64,000 bases of DNA from Pseudomonas sp. PDNC002 (GTDB taxonomy: Bacteria > Pseudomonadota > Gammaproteobacteria > Pseudomonadales > Pseudomonadaceae). The stretch spans positions 2,946,001 through 3,010,000 of the forward strand of contig NZ_CP070356.1 in the NCBI RefSeq assembly GCF_016919445.1, given 5' to 3'. The notes beneath the pieces were generated by a model that was not told the DNA's origin, did no database searches, and saw only the letters and a list, made by a program, of their open reading frames with translations. Each line of letters starts with the position of its first letter. Positions within the stretch are counted from its first letter, which is position 1. Shown here piece by piece: positions 1-8,553 of this stretch. The position numbers and the translations under genes were made by a program.

Positions 1-1199
1 AGTTTGGTGATCAACTAATTAAGCCGCGCGTGGATAATCCCAAAGGGTTTTGGGAGGATCAGGATGTTATAAATATCAATGATGCTTTGTATAACGTGTT
101 GGGCGGATTTTCATCAAGTCTCGGCTTCGATGAGCGGGAGCTCGTGCTTGCACCACAGTATGGTGAGATTGAGGCTCAAATAGTAGAGCTAATATCTTGT
201 CGTTTGCGATCTCATCCCGTTTATGGTGTCAAGGATCCTCGTATGGCGCGACTCATGGCAGTATGGGGTCCGCTTCTGGAGAGCGCCGCTGATCACGTTA
301 GCTATCTTGTACCTCTGCGGAATCCATTGAGTGTTGCAGCCTCTTTGAATGCTAGGGATGGCTTTTCCATGCGCAAGGGGATGCTTCTCTGGTATGAGCA
401 TATGTATCGGGCTTTATCGTATGCCAAGGATCGAGAAGTTGTCGTTGTAGACTATGATGTGTTTCTCGATGATCCGGCGGCGGTACTATCAAGGGTTGCG
501 GAAAAAATTCATCTGACCTTTGACGTTGATAGGATAGATAGTTTCGTTGAACGCGTTTTTGATAGAGAGTTACGACATAGCTCCTTTGATTCGAACGATC
601 TGCGTGCTCATCCAGACTCATTCCCAGCACTTTGTCGCCTTTATGATGTTTTGTGCGATATCTCGAATGACAGCTGCCAATCCGACAAGAAGTTTCAGCT
701 GAAGCTCGCCCAAGTCGAAGAGGATTACCGTTCGCTCTGGACATTGCTGCGTCATTGCGGAGAGCAGGACGTTAACCTTTGGCGGTCGTGGCAGGAACGA
801 TGCTCCGAGCGCGAGCGGTGGGACGAGAGAGAGCGAGAACTGTCCAGTTGGACCGGTCAGCTGGAGTCGCAAGTCAATTCACTCACAGCAGACTTGGGAC
901 GCTTAGAGGGAGATAGGTTGCTGCTGCTTACGAGCTGGCTCCTTGACTGTAGGCAGTTTTCACTTGCGAAGGCCGAGCTAGAGGCGTTAGTGGAAGGTCG
1001 TGGCTTGGAATTGGCGGCCGCGCAATTCGAGGCTGACCGGCTTGCGCATGAGCTTTTTGTGAAAGCGGCGGAAGTCGATAACCTTTGTCGTGTGAATGAG
1101 GCAATGCTTTCCAGCCGGTCGTGGCGCCTTACGGCTCCACTGCGCAAGCTTCGAGCTGTGTTGATGGCGGCCATTGACCAGAAAGGGCATCGTTGCTAA
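1..1199 (+). CDS. Sulfotransferase-like protein with C-terminal coiled coil (5' partial)
   Basis: The frame is open from base 3 to a TAA at 1197-1199, so the true start lies before the window; a GTG at 30 is unlikely to be the start. The visible N-terminal part (GDQLIKPR.DNPKGFWED) resembles sulfotransferase-family proteins of surface-glycan clusters, in which a DNPxGFWE segment follows the PAPS-binding loop. VYGVKDPRMARL and VPLRNPLSVAASL look like the conserved KDPR and R-P-x-xVAxSL elements. The last 130 residues or so are charged and coiled-coil-like and end with SSRSWRLTAPLRKLR, a motif often seen in glycosyltransferases of O-antigen loci. Base composition is visibly more AT-rich than the following genes, as in horizontally acquired polysaccharide loci. 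The family call is recalled from motifs; the substrate is unknown. Confidence 0.6.
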   Translation, partial: FGDQLIKPRVDNPKGFWEDQDVININDALYNVLGGFSSSLGFDERELVLAPQYGEIEAQIVELISCRLRSHPVYGVKDPRMARLMAVWGPLLESAADHVSYLVPLRNPLSVAASLNARDGFSMRKGMLLWYEHMYRALSYAKDREVVVVDYDVFLDDPAAVLSRVAEKIHLTFDVDRIDSFVERVFDRELRHSSFDSNDLRAHPDSFPALCRLYDVLCDISNDSCQSDKKFQLKLAQVEEDYRSLWTLLRHCGEQDVNLWRSWQERCSERERWDERERELSSWTGQLESQVNSLTADLGRLEGDRLLLLTSWLLDCRQFSLAKAELEALVEGRGLELAAAQFEADRLAHELFVKAAEVDNLCRVNEAMLSSRSWRLTAPLRKLRAVLMAAIDQKGHRC

Positions 1200-1406
1200 C
1201 ATTCCAGACCTTATATCGGGACCGTTTCGCCCCTCCGGAGCGAATCGATTCCCCTAAAATCTGAATGTGGAGTGCCCGTTTCGGCGGGTGCAACAGGGGG
1301 CCGGCGGGATACCAGTCTTGATCCTGCTGGCTTCTTTTTCATCACTTGACCGTGTTCGCTGGTGACGCGGAATCGGGCTTACAAGCCTTTGACTACAGGT
1401 ATAGAC

Positions 1407-3089
1407 ATGAGCGAAAGCTTCGCAGAACTCTTTGAAGAAAGTCTGAAATCCCTCGACATGCAGCCGGGTGCAATCATCACCGGCATCGTGGTTGACATCG
1501 ATGGTGACTGGGTCACCGTCCATGCTGGCCTCAAGTCCGAGGGCGTCATCCCGGTCGAGCAGTTCTACAACGAACAGGGCGAGCTGACCATCAATGTGGG
1601 TGACGAAGTCCACGTTGCGCTGGACGCGGTAGAAGACGGCTTCGGTGAAACCAAGCTGTCCCGCGAAAAAGCCAAGCGTGCCGAGAGCTGGATTGTTCTG
1701 GAAGCTGCTTTCTCTGCCGACGAAGTGGTCAAAGGCGTCATCAACGGCAAGGTCAAGGGTGGTTTCACCGTCGACGTCAACGGCATCCGCGCGTTCCTGC
1801 CGGGTTCGCTGGTCGACGTACGTCCGGTTCGCGACACTACTCATCTGGAAGGCAAAGAGCTCGAGTTCAAGGTCATCAAGCTGGACCAGAAGCGCAACAA
1901 CGTTGTCGTTTCCCGCCGCAGCGTGCTGGAAGCCGAGAACAGCGCCGAGCGCGAAGCTCTGCTGGAATCCCTGCAGGAAGGTCAGCAAGTCAAAGGTATC
2001 GTCAAGAACCTCACCGACTACGGTGCGTTCGTTGACCTGGGCGGCGTCGATGGTCTGCTGCACATCACCGACATGGCCTGGAAGCGTATCAAGCATCCGT
2101 CGGAAATCGTCAACGTTGGCGACGAGATCGATGTCAAGGTTCTGAAGTTCGACCGCGAGCGCAACCGCGTATCCCTGGGCCTGAAGCAACTGGGCGAAGA
2201 CCCATGGGTTGCCATCAAAGCCCGTTACCCGGAAGGCACCCGCGTTACCGCGCGCGTTACCAACCTCACCGACTACGGCTGCTTCGCCGAGCTGGAAGAG
2301 GGCGTGGAAGGCCTGGTACACGTCTCCGAAATGGACTGGACCAACAAGAACATCCATCCGTCGAAAGTCGTTCAGGTTGGCGACGAAGTGGAAGTTCAGG
2401 TTCTGGACATCGACGAAGAGCGTCGTCGTATCTCCCTGGGCATCAAACAGTGCAAGTCCAACCCGTGGGAAGACTTCTCTGGCCGCTTCAACAAGGGCGA
2501 CAAGATCTCCGGCACCATCAAGTCGATCACCGATTTCGGTATCTTCATCGGCCTGGAAGGCGGCATCGACGGTCTGGTTCACCTGTCCGACATCTCCTGG
2601 AACGAAGTTGGCGAAGAAGCCGTTCGCCGCTTCAAGAAGGGCGACGAGCTGGAAACCGTCATCCTCTCCGTTGATCCGGAGCGTGAGCGCATCTCCCTGG
2701 GCATCAAGCAGCTGGAAGACGATCCGTTCTCCAACTACGCGTCGCTCAACGAGAAAGGCACTATCGTTCGCGGTACCGTGAAAGAAGTGGACGCCAAAGG
2801 CGCTGTCATCAGCCTGGGCGGCGAAATCGAAGGCGTCCTGAAAGCCTCCGAAATCAGCCGTGACCGCGTTGAAGACGCTCGCAACGTTCTGAAAGAAGGC
2901 GAAGAAGTCGAAGCCAAGATCATCAGCATCGACCGTAAGAGCCGCGTCATCTCCCTCTCCATCAAGTCGAAAGACGTTGATGACGAGAAAGATGCGATGA
3001 AAGAACTGCGTCACAAGCAAGACGTAGAAGCGACTGGTCCGACCACCATCGGTGATCTGATCCGTGCTCAGATGGAGAACCAGGGCTAA
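1407..3089 (+). CDS. rpsA: 30S ribosomal protein S1
   Basis: This 560-residue protein (E. coli S1 has 557) binds mRNA on the 30S subunit and lets structured messages enter translation. Six S1 RNA-binding repeats can be followed, starting near residues 20, 105, 192, 277, 364 and 451; repeats 3-6 show the typical TDYGAFVDL / GLVHxSxxxW / RISLGIKQ pattern. The ATG at 1407 gives the standard N-terminus [12 protein letters not shown]; an in-frame upstream start at 1362 would add 15 residues with no family support. An intrinsic terminator follows. Oddly, neither cmk (upstream) nor ihfB (downstream), the usual neighbours in Pseudomonas, is present, so it may be a second or relocated copy. Confidence 0.97.
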   Translation: MSESFAELFEESLKSLDMQPGAIITGIVVDIDGDWVTVHAGLKSEGVIPVEQFYNEQGELTINVGDEVHVALDAVEDGFGETKLSREKAKRAESWIVLEAAFSADEVVKGVINGKVKGGFTVDVNGIRAFLPGSLVDVRPVRDTTHLEGKELEFKVIKLDQKRNNVVVSRRSVLEAENSAEREALLESLQEGQQVKGIVKNLTDYGAFVDLGGVDGLLHITDMAWKRIKHPSEIVNVGDEIDVKVLKFDRERNRVSLGLKQLGEDPWVAIKARYPEGTRVTARVTNLTDYGCFAELEEGVEGLVHVSEMDWTNKNIHPSKVVQVGDEVEVQVLDIDEERRRISLGIKQCKSNPWEDFSGRFNKGDKISGTIKSITDFGIFIGLEGGIDGLVHLSDISWNEVGEEAVRRFKKGDELETVILSVDPERERISLGIKQLEDDPFSNYASLNEKGTIVRGTVKEVDAKGAVISLGGEIEGVLKASEISRDRVEDARNVLKEGEEVEAKIISIDRKSRVISLSIKSKDVDDEKDAMKELRHKQDVEATGPTTIGDLIRAQMENQG

Positions 3090-3108
3090 TCCCTGATTCA
3101 CCATCCAG

Positions 3109-3136
3109 AAAAAGGGCGACTTCGGTCGCCCTTTTT
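3109..3136 (+). terminator. Intrinsic terminator of rpsA
   Basis: A 12-bp perfect stem (AAAAAGGGCGAC / GTCGCCCTTTTT) with a TTCG tetraloop ends in a T-run, 20 bases after the rpsA stop. Confidence 0.93.
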
Positions 3137-3229
3137 CGTTTCTGCCTTTCGCTGGCGGCGGGCGCGCAGTGCTTTTCTCCGAGTTGAGACAGGCGCTATG
3201 TTGCTTGCCCCGTTCCGGTCGCCTTGTCC

Positions 3230-4099
3230 ATGCCATACCTGCTTTTCGTCACCGTCCTCTGGGCGTTCTCCTTCAGCCTGATCGGCGAATACCTCGCCGG
3301 GCAGGTCGACAGTTATTTCGCCGTGCTGACCCGCGTGGTGCTGGCCGGCCTGGTGTTCCTGCCGCTGACCCGCTGGCGTGGCGTCAACCCTCGCTTCATC
3401 GCTGGGGTCATGCTGGTAGGGGCGCTGCAGTTCGGCATTACCTACGTCTGCCTCTACCAGAGTTTCCGCGTGCTGACGGTGCCGGAAGTGCTGCTGTTCA
3501 CTGTGCTGACGCCATTGCACGTGGCGCTGATCGACGATGCGCTGATCCGCCGCTTCAATGCCTGGGCGCTGTTGGCGGCCGCCGTAGCGGTGCTGGGTGC
3601 CGGGATCATCCGTTACGACGGCGTCAGCGGCGACTACATCCAGGGCTTCCTGCTGCTGCAGGTGGCCAACGCGACCTTCGCCGCAGGGCAGGTGTTCTAT
3701 AAGCACCTGGTGCAGCGTTTCCCGTCCGACATCCCGCAATACCGCCGCTTCGGCTACTTCTTCGTCGGCGCGCTGCTGATTGCGCTACCGGGCTGGCTGT
3801 TGTTCGGCAACCCGCAGAAGCTGCCAACCACTGACCTGCAATGGGGTGTGCTGGTGTGGATGGGCCTGCTGGCCACCGCACTGGGCCAGTTCTGGTGGAA
3901 CAAGGGAGGCACCTTGGTGGATGCCGGGACGCTGGCGGTAATGAACAACCTGCATGTGCCGGTAGGCCTGCTGATCAACCTGCTGATCTGGAATGAATCA
4001 GCGGACCTGCCCCGCCTGGCGTTGGGCGGCGCGATCATCGTGGCATCCCTGGGTGTGAACCGCTTTGGTCTGTGTCGTCGCAAGGAGCGCATCGCTTGA
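3230..4099 (+). CDS. EamA/DMT-family inner-membrane transporter
   Basis: About 289 residues with ten hydrophobic segments arranged as two EamA repeats, as in drug/metabolite transporters that export or import amino acids and other small metabolites. Conserved features include the N-terminal LLFVTVLWAFSFSL helix and the VLTVPEVLLFTVLTPL segment. The ATG at 3230 gives MPYLLFV; a TTG at 3224 is an alternative two codons upstream, and neither has a strong Shine-Dalgarno. The stop overlaps the TTG start of the next EamA gene (TTGA), so the two are translationally coupled. Substrate unknown. Confidence 0.8.
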   Translation: MPYLLFVTVLWAFSFSLIGEYLAGQVDSYFAVLTRVVLAGLVFLPLTRWRGVNPRFIAGVMLVGALQFGITYVCLYQSFRVLTVPEVLLFTVLTPLHVALIDDALIRRFNAWALLAAAVAVLGAGIIRYDGVSGDYIQGFLLLQVANATFAAGQVFYKHLVQRFPSDIPQYRRFGYFFVGALLIALPGWLLFGNPQKLPTTDLQWGVLVWMGLLATALGQFWWNKGGTLVDAGTLAVMNNLHVPVGLLINLLIWNESADLPRLALGGAIIVASLGVNRFGLCRRKERIA

Positions 4100-5007
4100 A
4101 TATTTCCGGTCGTGGCGTGGCGCTGTCCCTGGCGTCCTCGATCCTGTTCGTGACCCTGCCGGGTTATATCCACTCGCTGGAGCCGCTGACCAGTATTCAG
4201 GTGATCGCCCACCGGGTGGTCTGGTCGATTCCCATGGTCCTGCTGCTGGTGCTGTTCACTCGCCAGGGTGGTGTGTTGCGTGATGCCGGCCGGCGCCTGC
4301 TGCGTGAGCCGTGGCTGCTGGCATGCTTCCCGCTGACGGCGGCCATGATGCTGATCCAGTGGGGGGTGTTCATCTGGGCGCCCATGGTTGGCCGGACACT
4401 GGAGCTGTCGCTGGGCTATTTCCTGCTGCCGCTGACCATGGTGCTCTGCGGCCGGGTGTTCTATGGCGAGCGTCTGACCACGCTGCAGGCCATCGCCGTG
4501 GCCTTCGCCCTCGTCGGCGTGTTGCACGAGTTGTGGCTCACCCGCGCATTCTCCTGGTTCACGCTGATCACTGCGCTGGGCTACCCGCCGTACTTCATGT
4601 TGCGGCGCAAGATGGCGGTGGATGCGCTGTCCGGCTTCGTCTTCGAAATGCTCGTGCTGCTGCCGTTCGCCTTTGCGGCGCTGTGGATGACCGATAGTGG
4701 CAAGGTGCTGGAGGAGGTACCGCGCCTGTGGGCGCTGCTGCCACTGCTGGGGTTGATCAGTGCGCTGGCGTTCGGCGCCATGATGGCGGCCAGCCGGCTG
4801 CTGCCCATGGGGCTGTTCGGGATTCTGAGCTATGTCGAGCCGGTGTTGCTGTTCGCTATCGCCGTGCTGTTCCTGGGCGAGGCGTTCAACCCGGCGCAGA
4901 TCTGGACCTACGGGCCGATCTGGATTGCTGTGCTGCTGACCGGTTGGGATAGCGCGCGACTGCTGCGCCGGCAGGCGCGTCGCGATGCGTTCGAGGTGAA
5001 GCGCTAG
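4096..5007 (+). CDS. rarD: RarD-like EamA-family transporter
   Basis: The protein has 303 residues and ten predicted membrane helices. The segment LEPLTSIQVIAHRVVWSIPMV corresponds to the signature ILTHRVIWS region of RarD permeases. The start is inferred to be the TTG at 4096, because a near-perfect AAGGAG at 4082-4087 lies 8 bases upstream and the family N-terminus begins just there; a TTG 24 bases further upstream lies inside the previous gene. It overlaps the preceding EamA gene by 4 bases, so the pair is probably co-expressed. The function of RarD is poorly defined (chloramphenicol resistance was reported in some species). Confidence 0.78.
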   Translation: MNISGRGVALSLASSILFVTLPGYIHSLEPLTSIQVIAHRVVWSIPMVLLLVLFTRQGGVLRDAGRRLLREPWLLACFPLTAAMMLIQWGVFIWAPMVGRTLELSLGYFLLPLTMVLCGRVFYGERLTTLQAIAVAFALVGVLHELWLTRAFSWFTLITALGYPPYFMLRRKMAVDALSGFVFEMLVLLPFAFAALWMTDSGKVLEEVPRLWALLPLLGLISALAFGAMMAASRLLPMGLFGILSYVEPVLLFAIAVLFLGEAFNPAQIWTYGPIWIAVLLTGWDSARLLRRQARRDAFEVKR

Positions 5008-5015
5008 GAAGAAAA

Positions 5016-5040
5016 ACGCTCTCCCGCAAGGGGAGAGCGT
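5016..5040. terminator. Bidirectional terminator between rarD-like gene and NlpC/P60 gene
   Basis: A 10-bp perfect stem (ACGCTCTCCC / GGGAGAGCGT) with a 5-base loop lies between two convergent genes. An A-run on its left side gives a U-tract for the minus-strand transcript. Confidence 0.8.
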
Positions 5041-5046
5041 GATGCA

Positions 5047-5655
5047 TCAGTCGAAGCGGCGGCTGCCGACGTCGGCCTTCGCCAGGGTTTCCGGCAGGAT
5101 GCGGCGGGCTGCGGTGTAGTGCTTCTTCCAATAGTCGCCACTGAGGTCGGAGACGCGGACCTTCTGGCCGCGGCGCGGCGCATGGACGAACTGGTTGTCA
5201 CCGACATAGATGCCGACGTGGTCGACATTGCGGCGGTTGTGGATGCGGAAGAAAACGAGATCGCCGGGTTGAAGGTCGCCGCGTGCCACGTTCGAGTTGC
5301 CGCGCATGCTGTACATCTCCCGCGCAGTACGCGGCAGATCCACTTCATCGACGTTCTGGAATACGTAGTTGACCAGGCCGCTGCAGTCGAAGCCGCGCTT
5401 GGGCGAGGTGCCGCCCCAGCGATAGGGCGTGCCGATCATGCTGTAGGCGCGTTGGGTGACCTGGTGCGCCTCGCTCTTGGTCGGTTTGACCGGCTTGGCG
5501 TTGAAGGTCAGCAGGGCGCTCCCCTGAACCGGGACCCGAAGGTCAATCGGCGCGGGTTGATAGGTGCGCGTGATCTTGGAGGAGGCGGTTGCCTCGGTGG
5601 CGGCCAAGAGGGTCGCCAAGCCTATGGAAAGGCATGTCAAAAGGGTACTTCGCAT
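5047..5655 (-). CDS. Secreted NlpC/P60-family (C40) cell-wall peptidase
   Basis: The protein has 202 residues. The first 24 form a Sec signal peptide ending TEATA; there is no convincing lipobox. The NlpC/P60 domain covers about residues 62-195, with the catalytic Cys91 in FDCSGL, His146 in VDHVGIYVG and the third polar residue His158 in FVHAP. YRWGGTSPKRGFDCSG is the classic family motif. Such enzymes cleave the D-Glu-mDAP bond of murein peptides in the periplasm. It is a single gene facing the rarD-like gene, with 340 bases of non-coding DNA upstream. Confidence 0.9.
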   Translation of the reverse strand: MRSTLLTCLSIGLATLLAATEATASSKITRTYQPAPIDLRVPVQGSALLTFNAKPVKPTKSEAHQVTQRAYSMIGTPYRWGGTSPKRGFDCSGLVNYVFQNVDEVDLPRTAREMYSMRGNSNVARGDLQPGDLVFFRIHNRRNVDHVGIYVGDNQFVHAPRRGQKVRVSDLSGDYWKKHYTAARRILPETLAKADVGSRRFD

Positions 5656-5998
5656 TCGGCATGTCTTCTTGCTGGTTGATGTCGCCCAGACTCCGCTGGA
5701 TCGCCGTTGTTCTCGGCGTGGTTTCCTTTGGTCCGCTCAAAAATTCCACGCATTCTGAACGAGTTTTCATGACAGTTCGTACCGTTGGTCGATTCCGCTG
5801 TCGTGCATGTGACTCGTCGAACGGTGCGTGACATGTGTCCGGACGCATCAGTCACGGCCTGACCTTATAGCCGGAAGCCCTATGGAATGGGGCTTTCGGC
5901 CGGGTGGCGGAAAGCTGACGGCTTGCTGGCCAAAAGCCAGGCGCGCGCACTCTCTTAAGGAAAAACCCGACGAAATGCAGGTAATTAAGCGGAAATAA
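5656..5998. other. Intergenic region upstream of the NlpC/P60 gene
   Basis: These 343 bases contain only short open frames that lack codon bias or a ribosome-binding site. The region should hold the promoter of the NlpC/P60 gene (minus strand). No clear -10/-35 pair or hairpin was recognised. Confidence 0.5.
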
Positions 5999-6406
5999 TC
6001 AGCCTAAATGGGCGAGAAGCGCCGGAATGACCTGTTCGCGCAGCAGCGGCGCGAGATTCTGCGGAGTTTCGCCATCGGGGTTCAGCCAGGCGAGCTCTTC
6101 CAGCTCGGCGGCGGGCTGGACGGAGTGGGGCAGGGAGGCGATGAAGACGTGCGCATCCACGCGCATCCCTGGCTCGTTGGCGGCGTCGGCCTGGAAGTGG
6201 CCGAGCGGGATCAATGCGTTAGGGGAAAGGTGCAGGTCGAGTTCTTCGCCCAGCTCGCGCAGCAGCGCCTGGATCGCCGTTTCACCGGGCTCATGCTTGC
6301 CGCCGGGCAGCATGAAGGCCCGCGTGCCACGCTTGCGCACCAGCAGCAGGCGTCCGCCGTCATCCAGCAGGCACGCGGCGGCGATACTGATCGTGGAGGT
6401 GGTCAT
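5999..6406 (-). CDS. Nudix hydrolase
   Basis: The 135-residue protein carries a Nudix box starting at GGKHEPGETAIQALLREL and continuing GEELDL; it matches G-x5-E-x7-REU-x-EE-x-G-U except that the final Gly is Asp. The box binds the divalent metal and cleaves nucleoside-diphosphate-X bonds. The start codon overlaps the stop of the upstream RibD-like reductase gene (ATGA), so the two form a coupled pair. Such small stand-alone Nudix proteins often act on (d)NTPs or flavin/folate pathway intermediates; the pairing with a RibD/DHFR-type reductase hints at the latter but this is inference. Confidence 0.85.
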   Translation of the reverse strand: MTTSTISIAAACLLDDGGRLLLVRKRGTRAFMLPGGKHEPGETAIQALLRELGEELDLHLSPNALIPLGHFQADAANEPGMRVDAHVFIASLPHSVQPAAELEELAWLNPDGETPQNLAPLLREQVIPALLAHLG

Positions 6407-6948
6407 GGCGTGGGCGTTTCCTTCAATACCTGGTAGCGCATCTGCACGATGCCGCTGGGGAAGCTGCGCTGCTCGAGCAGCTGCAGGCGTTGCTCCAGCC
6501 CGATGCTGAACAGCGGAATGCCAGCCCCGAGCAGGTGCGGAATGATGCTGACGATCACTTCGTCGAGCAAGCCTCCGGCGAGGAAATTGCCGGCGAGGCT
6601 ACCGCCGCCCACCAGCCATATGCGCTGGCAGCCTCGGGCCTCCAGGGAGGCGAGGGCGTCCACTGGTGCGTAATGCTCCAGCTCGACTTGCGGCGCGGCC
6701 CGGGGCAGGTGGTTGGAGCGGGTCATGACCAGCGCGGGCTTGTCCGGGTAGGGCCATTCGCCCAGGCCCAGGCAGAACAGGTAGGTGGCGCGTCCCATGA
6801 GCAGGCCGTCGATGCCAGCGTAGAAGGCGGCGTAACCGTGATCGTCTCCGCCTGGGTCGTAGCCGTCGAGCCAGTCCACGCTGCCATCGGGCCGGGCGAT
6901 GTACCCATCGAGGCTGGCAGCTACGTAATAGATGAGAGTTGCTGGCAC
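6403..6948 (-). CDS. Dihydrofolate reductase/RibD C-terminal domain-like reductase
   Basis: The 181-residue protein has the RibD_C/DHFR fold pattern: IYYVAASLDGYIARPDG at the N-terminus, LLMGRATY (the NADPH-binding MGRxTY motif) and IWLVGGGSLAGNFL followed by LLDEVIVSIIPHLLGAGIPLF. The start is GTG at 6948, preceded by an AGGGGAA Shine-Dalgarno on the minus strand. Stand-alone members of this family (YyaP/YwjB-like) are NADPH-dependent reductases of unknown substrate. It overlaps the Nudix gene by 4 bases. Confidence 0.82.
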   Translation of the reverse strand: MPATLIYYVAASLDGYIARPDGSVDWLDGYDPGGDDHGYAAFYAGIDGLLMGRATYLFCLGLGEWPYPDKPALVMTRSNHLPRAAPQVELEHYAPVDALASLEARGCQRIWLVGGGSLAGNFLAGGLLDEVIVSIIPHLLGAGIPLFSIGLEQRLQLLEQRSFPSGIVQMRYQVLKETPTP

Positions 6949-7170
6949 CCGAATTCCCCTTTTTGTCAGGCCCAGTCAGAGCATGGCATCGGAGTTGACG
7001 CGCTGCCGGTGCGTTTGTCCGATTCTTGACGCTGCCGGCTCGGTTGGCGTTCGACATCCCGGGGTGTCGGGACCAGCCGGGCGCTTTGTCCGGCAATATT
7101 TCCAGCGCGCCGGCGCTGCAAACGGTACGCTATGCAGCTATTTGGTCTTTACGTGATATCGAGGTCTGCC

Positions 7171-8493
7171 TTGTTCTCCCAATTCGCCCTGCACGAACGC
7201 CTGCTCAAGGCGCTCGATTCGTTGTCCTTCACCGAGCCGACTCCGGTCCAGGCTGCGGCCATTCCGAAGGCCCTGGAGGGACGCGACCTACGGGTGACGG
7301 CGCAGACCGGCAGCGGCAAGACCGCGGCCTTCCTGCTGCCGCTGTTGCATCGCCTGCTGAGCGAAGAGAAGCCCAAGAGCGGCGCCCGCGCGCTGATCCT
7401 GCTGCCGACCCGCGAGCTGGCCCAGCAGACCCTCAAGGAAGTGGAGCGCTTCGCCCAGTTCACCTTCATCAAGGCCTGCCTGATCACCGGTGGCGAAGAC
7501 TTCAAGGTGCAGGGCGCGCGCCTGCGCAAGAACCCGGAAATCATCATTGGCACCCCGGGCCGCCTGAACGAGCAGTTCAACGCCGGCAACCTGCCGCTGG
7601 GCGATGTCGAAGTGCTGATCCTCGACGAAGCCGACCGCATGCTCGACATGGGCTTCTCCGAGGACGTGCTCAAGCTTGCCGCGCAGTGCCCGGCCGAGCG
7701 CCAGACCCTGCTGTTCTCCGCCACCAGCGGCAGTGGCCTGCACGAGATGGTCGAGAAGGTCCTGCGCGAGCCGGAAACTCTCCAGCTCAACCGCGTCAGC
7801 GAGCTGAACGAAGATGTCAGCCAGCAGGTGATCCTGACCGACCACGTCGGCCACAAGGAAGCACTGCTGCAGTGGCTGCTGGCCAACGAAACCTATGAGA
7901 AGGCCATCGTCTTCACCAACACCCGTGTCGCCGCCGATCGCCTGACCGGCCGTCTGATCGCCGCCGGGCACAAGGTCTTCGTGCTGCATGGCGAGAAGGA
8001 CCAGAAGGACCGCAAGCTGGCCATCGAACGACTGAAGCAGGGCGCGGTGAAGATCCTCGTCGCCACCGACGTCGCTGCCCGTGGTCTGGACGTCGACAGC
8101 CTGGACCTGGTGATCAACTTCGATATTCCGCGTCGCGGCGACGAGTACGTGCACCGCATCGGCCGCACCGGCCGCGCGGGCGCCGGCGGCACCGCGATCT
8201 CGCTGGTCGGCCATGGCGACTGGAACCTGATGTCGAGCATCGAGCGCTACCTCAAGCTGCGTTTCGAGCTGCGCACCATCAAGGAACTGAAGGGCACCTA
8301 TAAGGGGCCGAAGAAGGTCAAGGCGTCCGGCAAGGCCGCCGGCAGCAAGAAGAAAAAGGACGATACGAAGAAGACCGGCAGCAAGGCGCCTGCGAAGAAG
8401 AAGCCCTCCGCCAAGCCCAAGGCCGGCCCGTCGAAGGTCGTGAGCCAGGACGGCCTTGCGCCGCTCAAGCGCAAGAAGCCGGCGGCGGAATAA
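7171..8493 (+). CDS. deaD: DEAD-box ATP-dependent RNA helicase
   Basis: The protein has 440 residues. Motifs in order: Q motif and FTEPTPVQAAAI, Walker A AQTGSGKT, PTRELA, TPGR, DEAD in LILDEADRMLDMGF, SAT in LFSATSG, then ARGLD and HRIGRTGRAG in the second RecA domain, followed by a Lys-rich tail that probably binds RNA. The TTG at 7171 is preferred: GAGG lies 6 bases upstream and the encoded N-terminus (FSQFALHERLLKAL) matches the family; an ATG at 7132 would add 13 unsupported residues. It resembles P. aeruginosa PA2840, which is called DeaD there; the symbol is recalled and provisional. A strong terminator follows. Confidence 0.88.
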   Translation: MFSQFALHERLLKALDSLSFTEPTPVQAAAIPKALEGRDLRVTAQTGSGKTAAFLLPLLHRLLSEEKPKSGARALILLPTRELAQQTLKEVERFAQFTFIKACLITGGEDFKVQGARLRKNPEIIIGTPGRLNEQFNAGNLPLGDVEVLILDEADRMLDMGFSEDVLKLAAQCPAERQTLLFSATSGSGLHEMVEKVLREPETLQLNRVSELNEDVSQQVILTDHVGHKEALLQWLLANETYEKAIVFTNTRVAADRLTGRLIAAGHKVFVLHGEKDQKDRKLAIERLKQGAVKILVATDVAARGLDVDSLDLVINFDIPRRGDEYVHRIGRTGRAGAGGTAISLVGHGDWNLMSSIERYLKLRFELRTIKELKGTYKGPKKVKASGKAAGSKKKKDDTKKTGSKAPAKKKPSAKPKAGPSKVVSQDGLAPLKRKKPAAE

Positions 8494-8510
8494 GTCTTCC
8501 GTGTCACCTG

Positions 8511-8540
8511 AAACGCCTCCCCTGATCGGGAGGCGTTTTT
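8511..8540 (+). terminator. Intrinsic terminator of the helicase gene
   Basis: AAACGCCTCCC / GGGAGGCGTTT stem, loop CTGATC-like, T-run at the end. It also lies just past the stop of the convergent MFS gene, so it may act on both. Confidence 0.9.
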
Positions 8541-8553
8541 GTTTCTGCGTGGA

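Noticed and set aside
1254-3236. Long minus-strand frame opposite rpsA (similar long antisense frames exist opposite acsA, alaS, aruD/aruB and mgtE)
   Set aside because: Antisense shadows caused by strong third-position GC bias; amino-acid composition is unnatural and no family is recognised.
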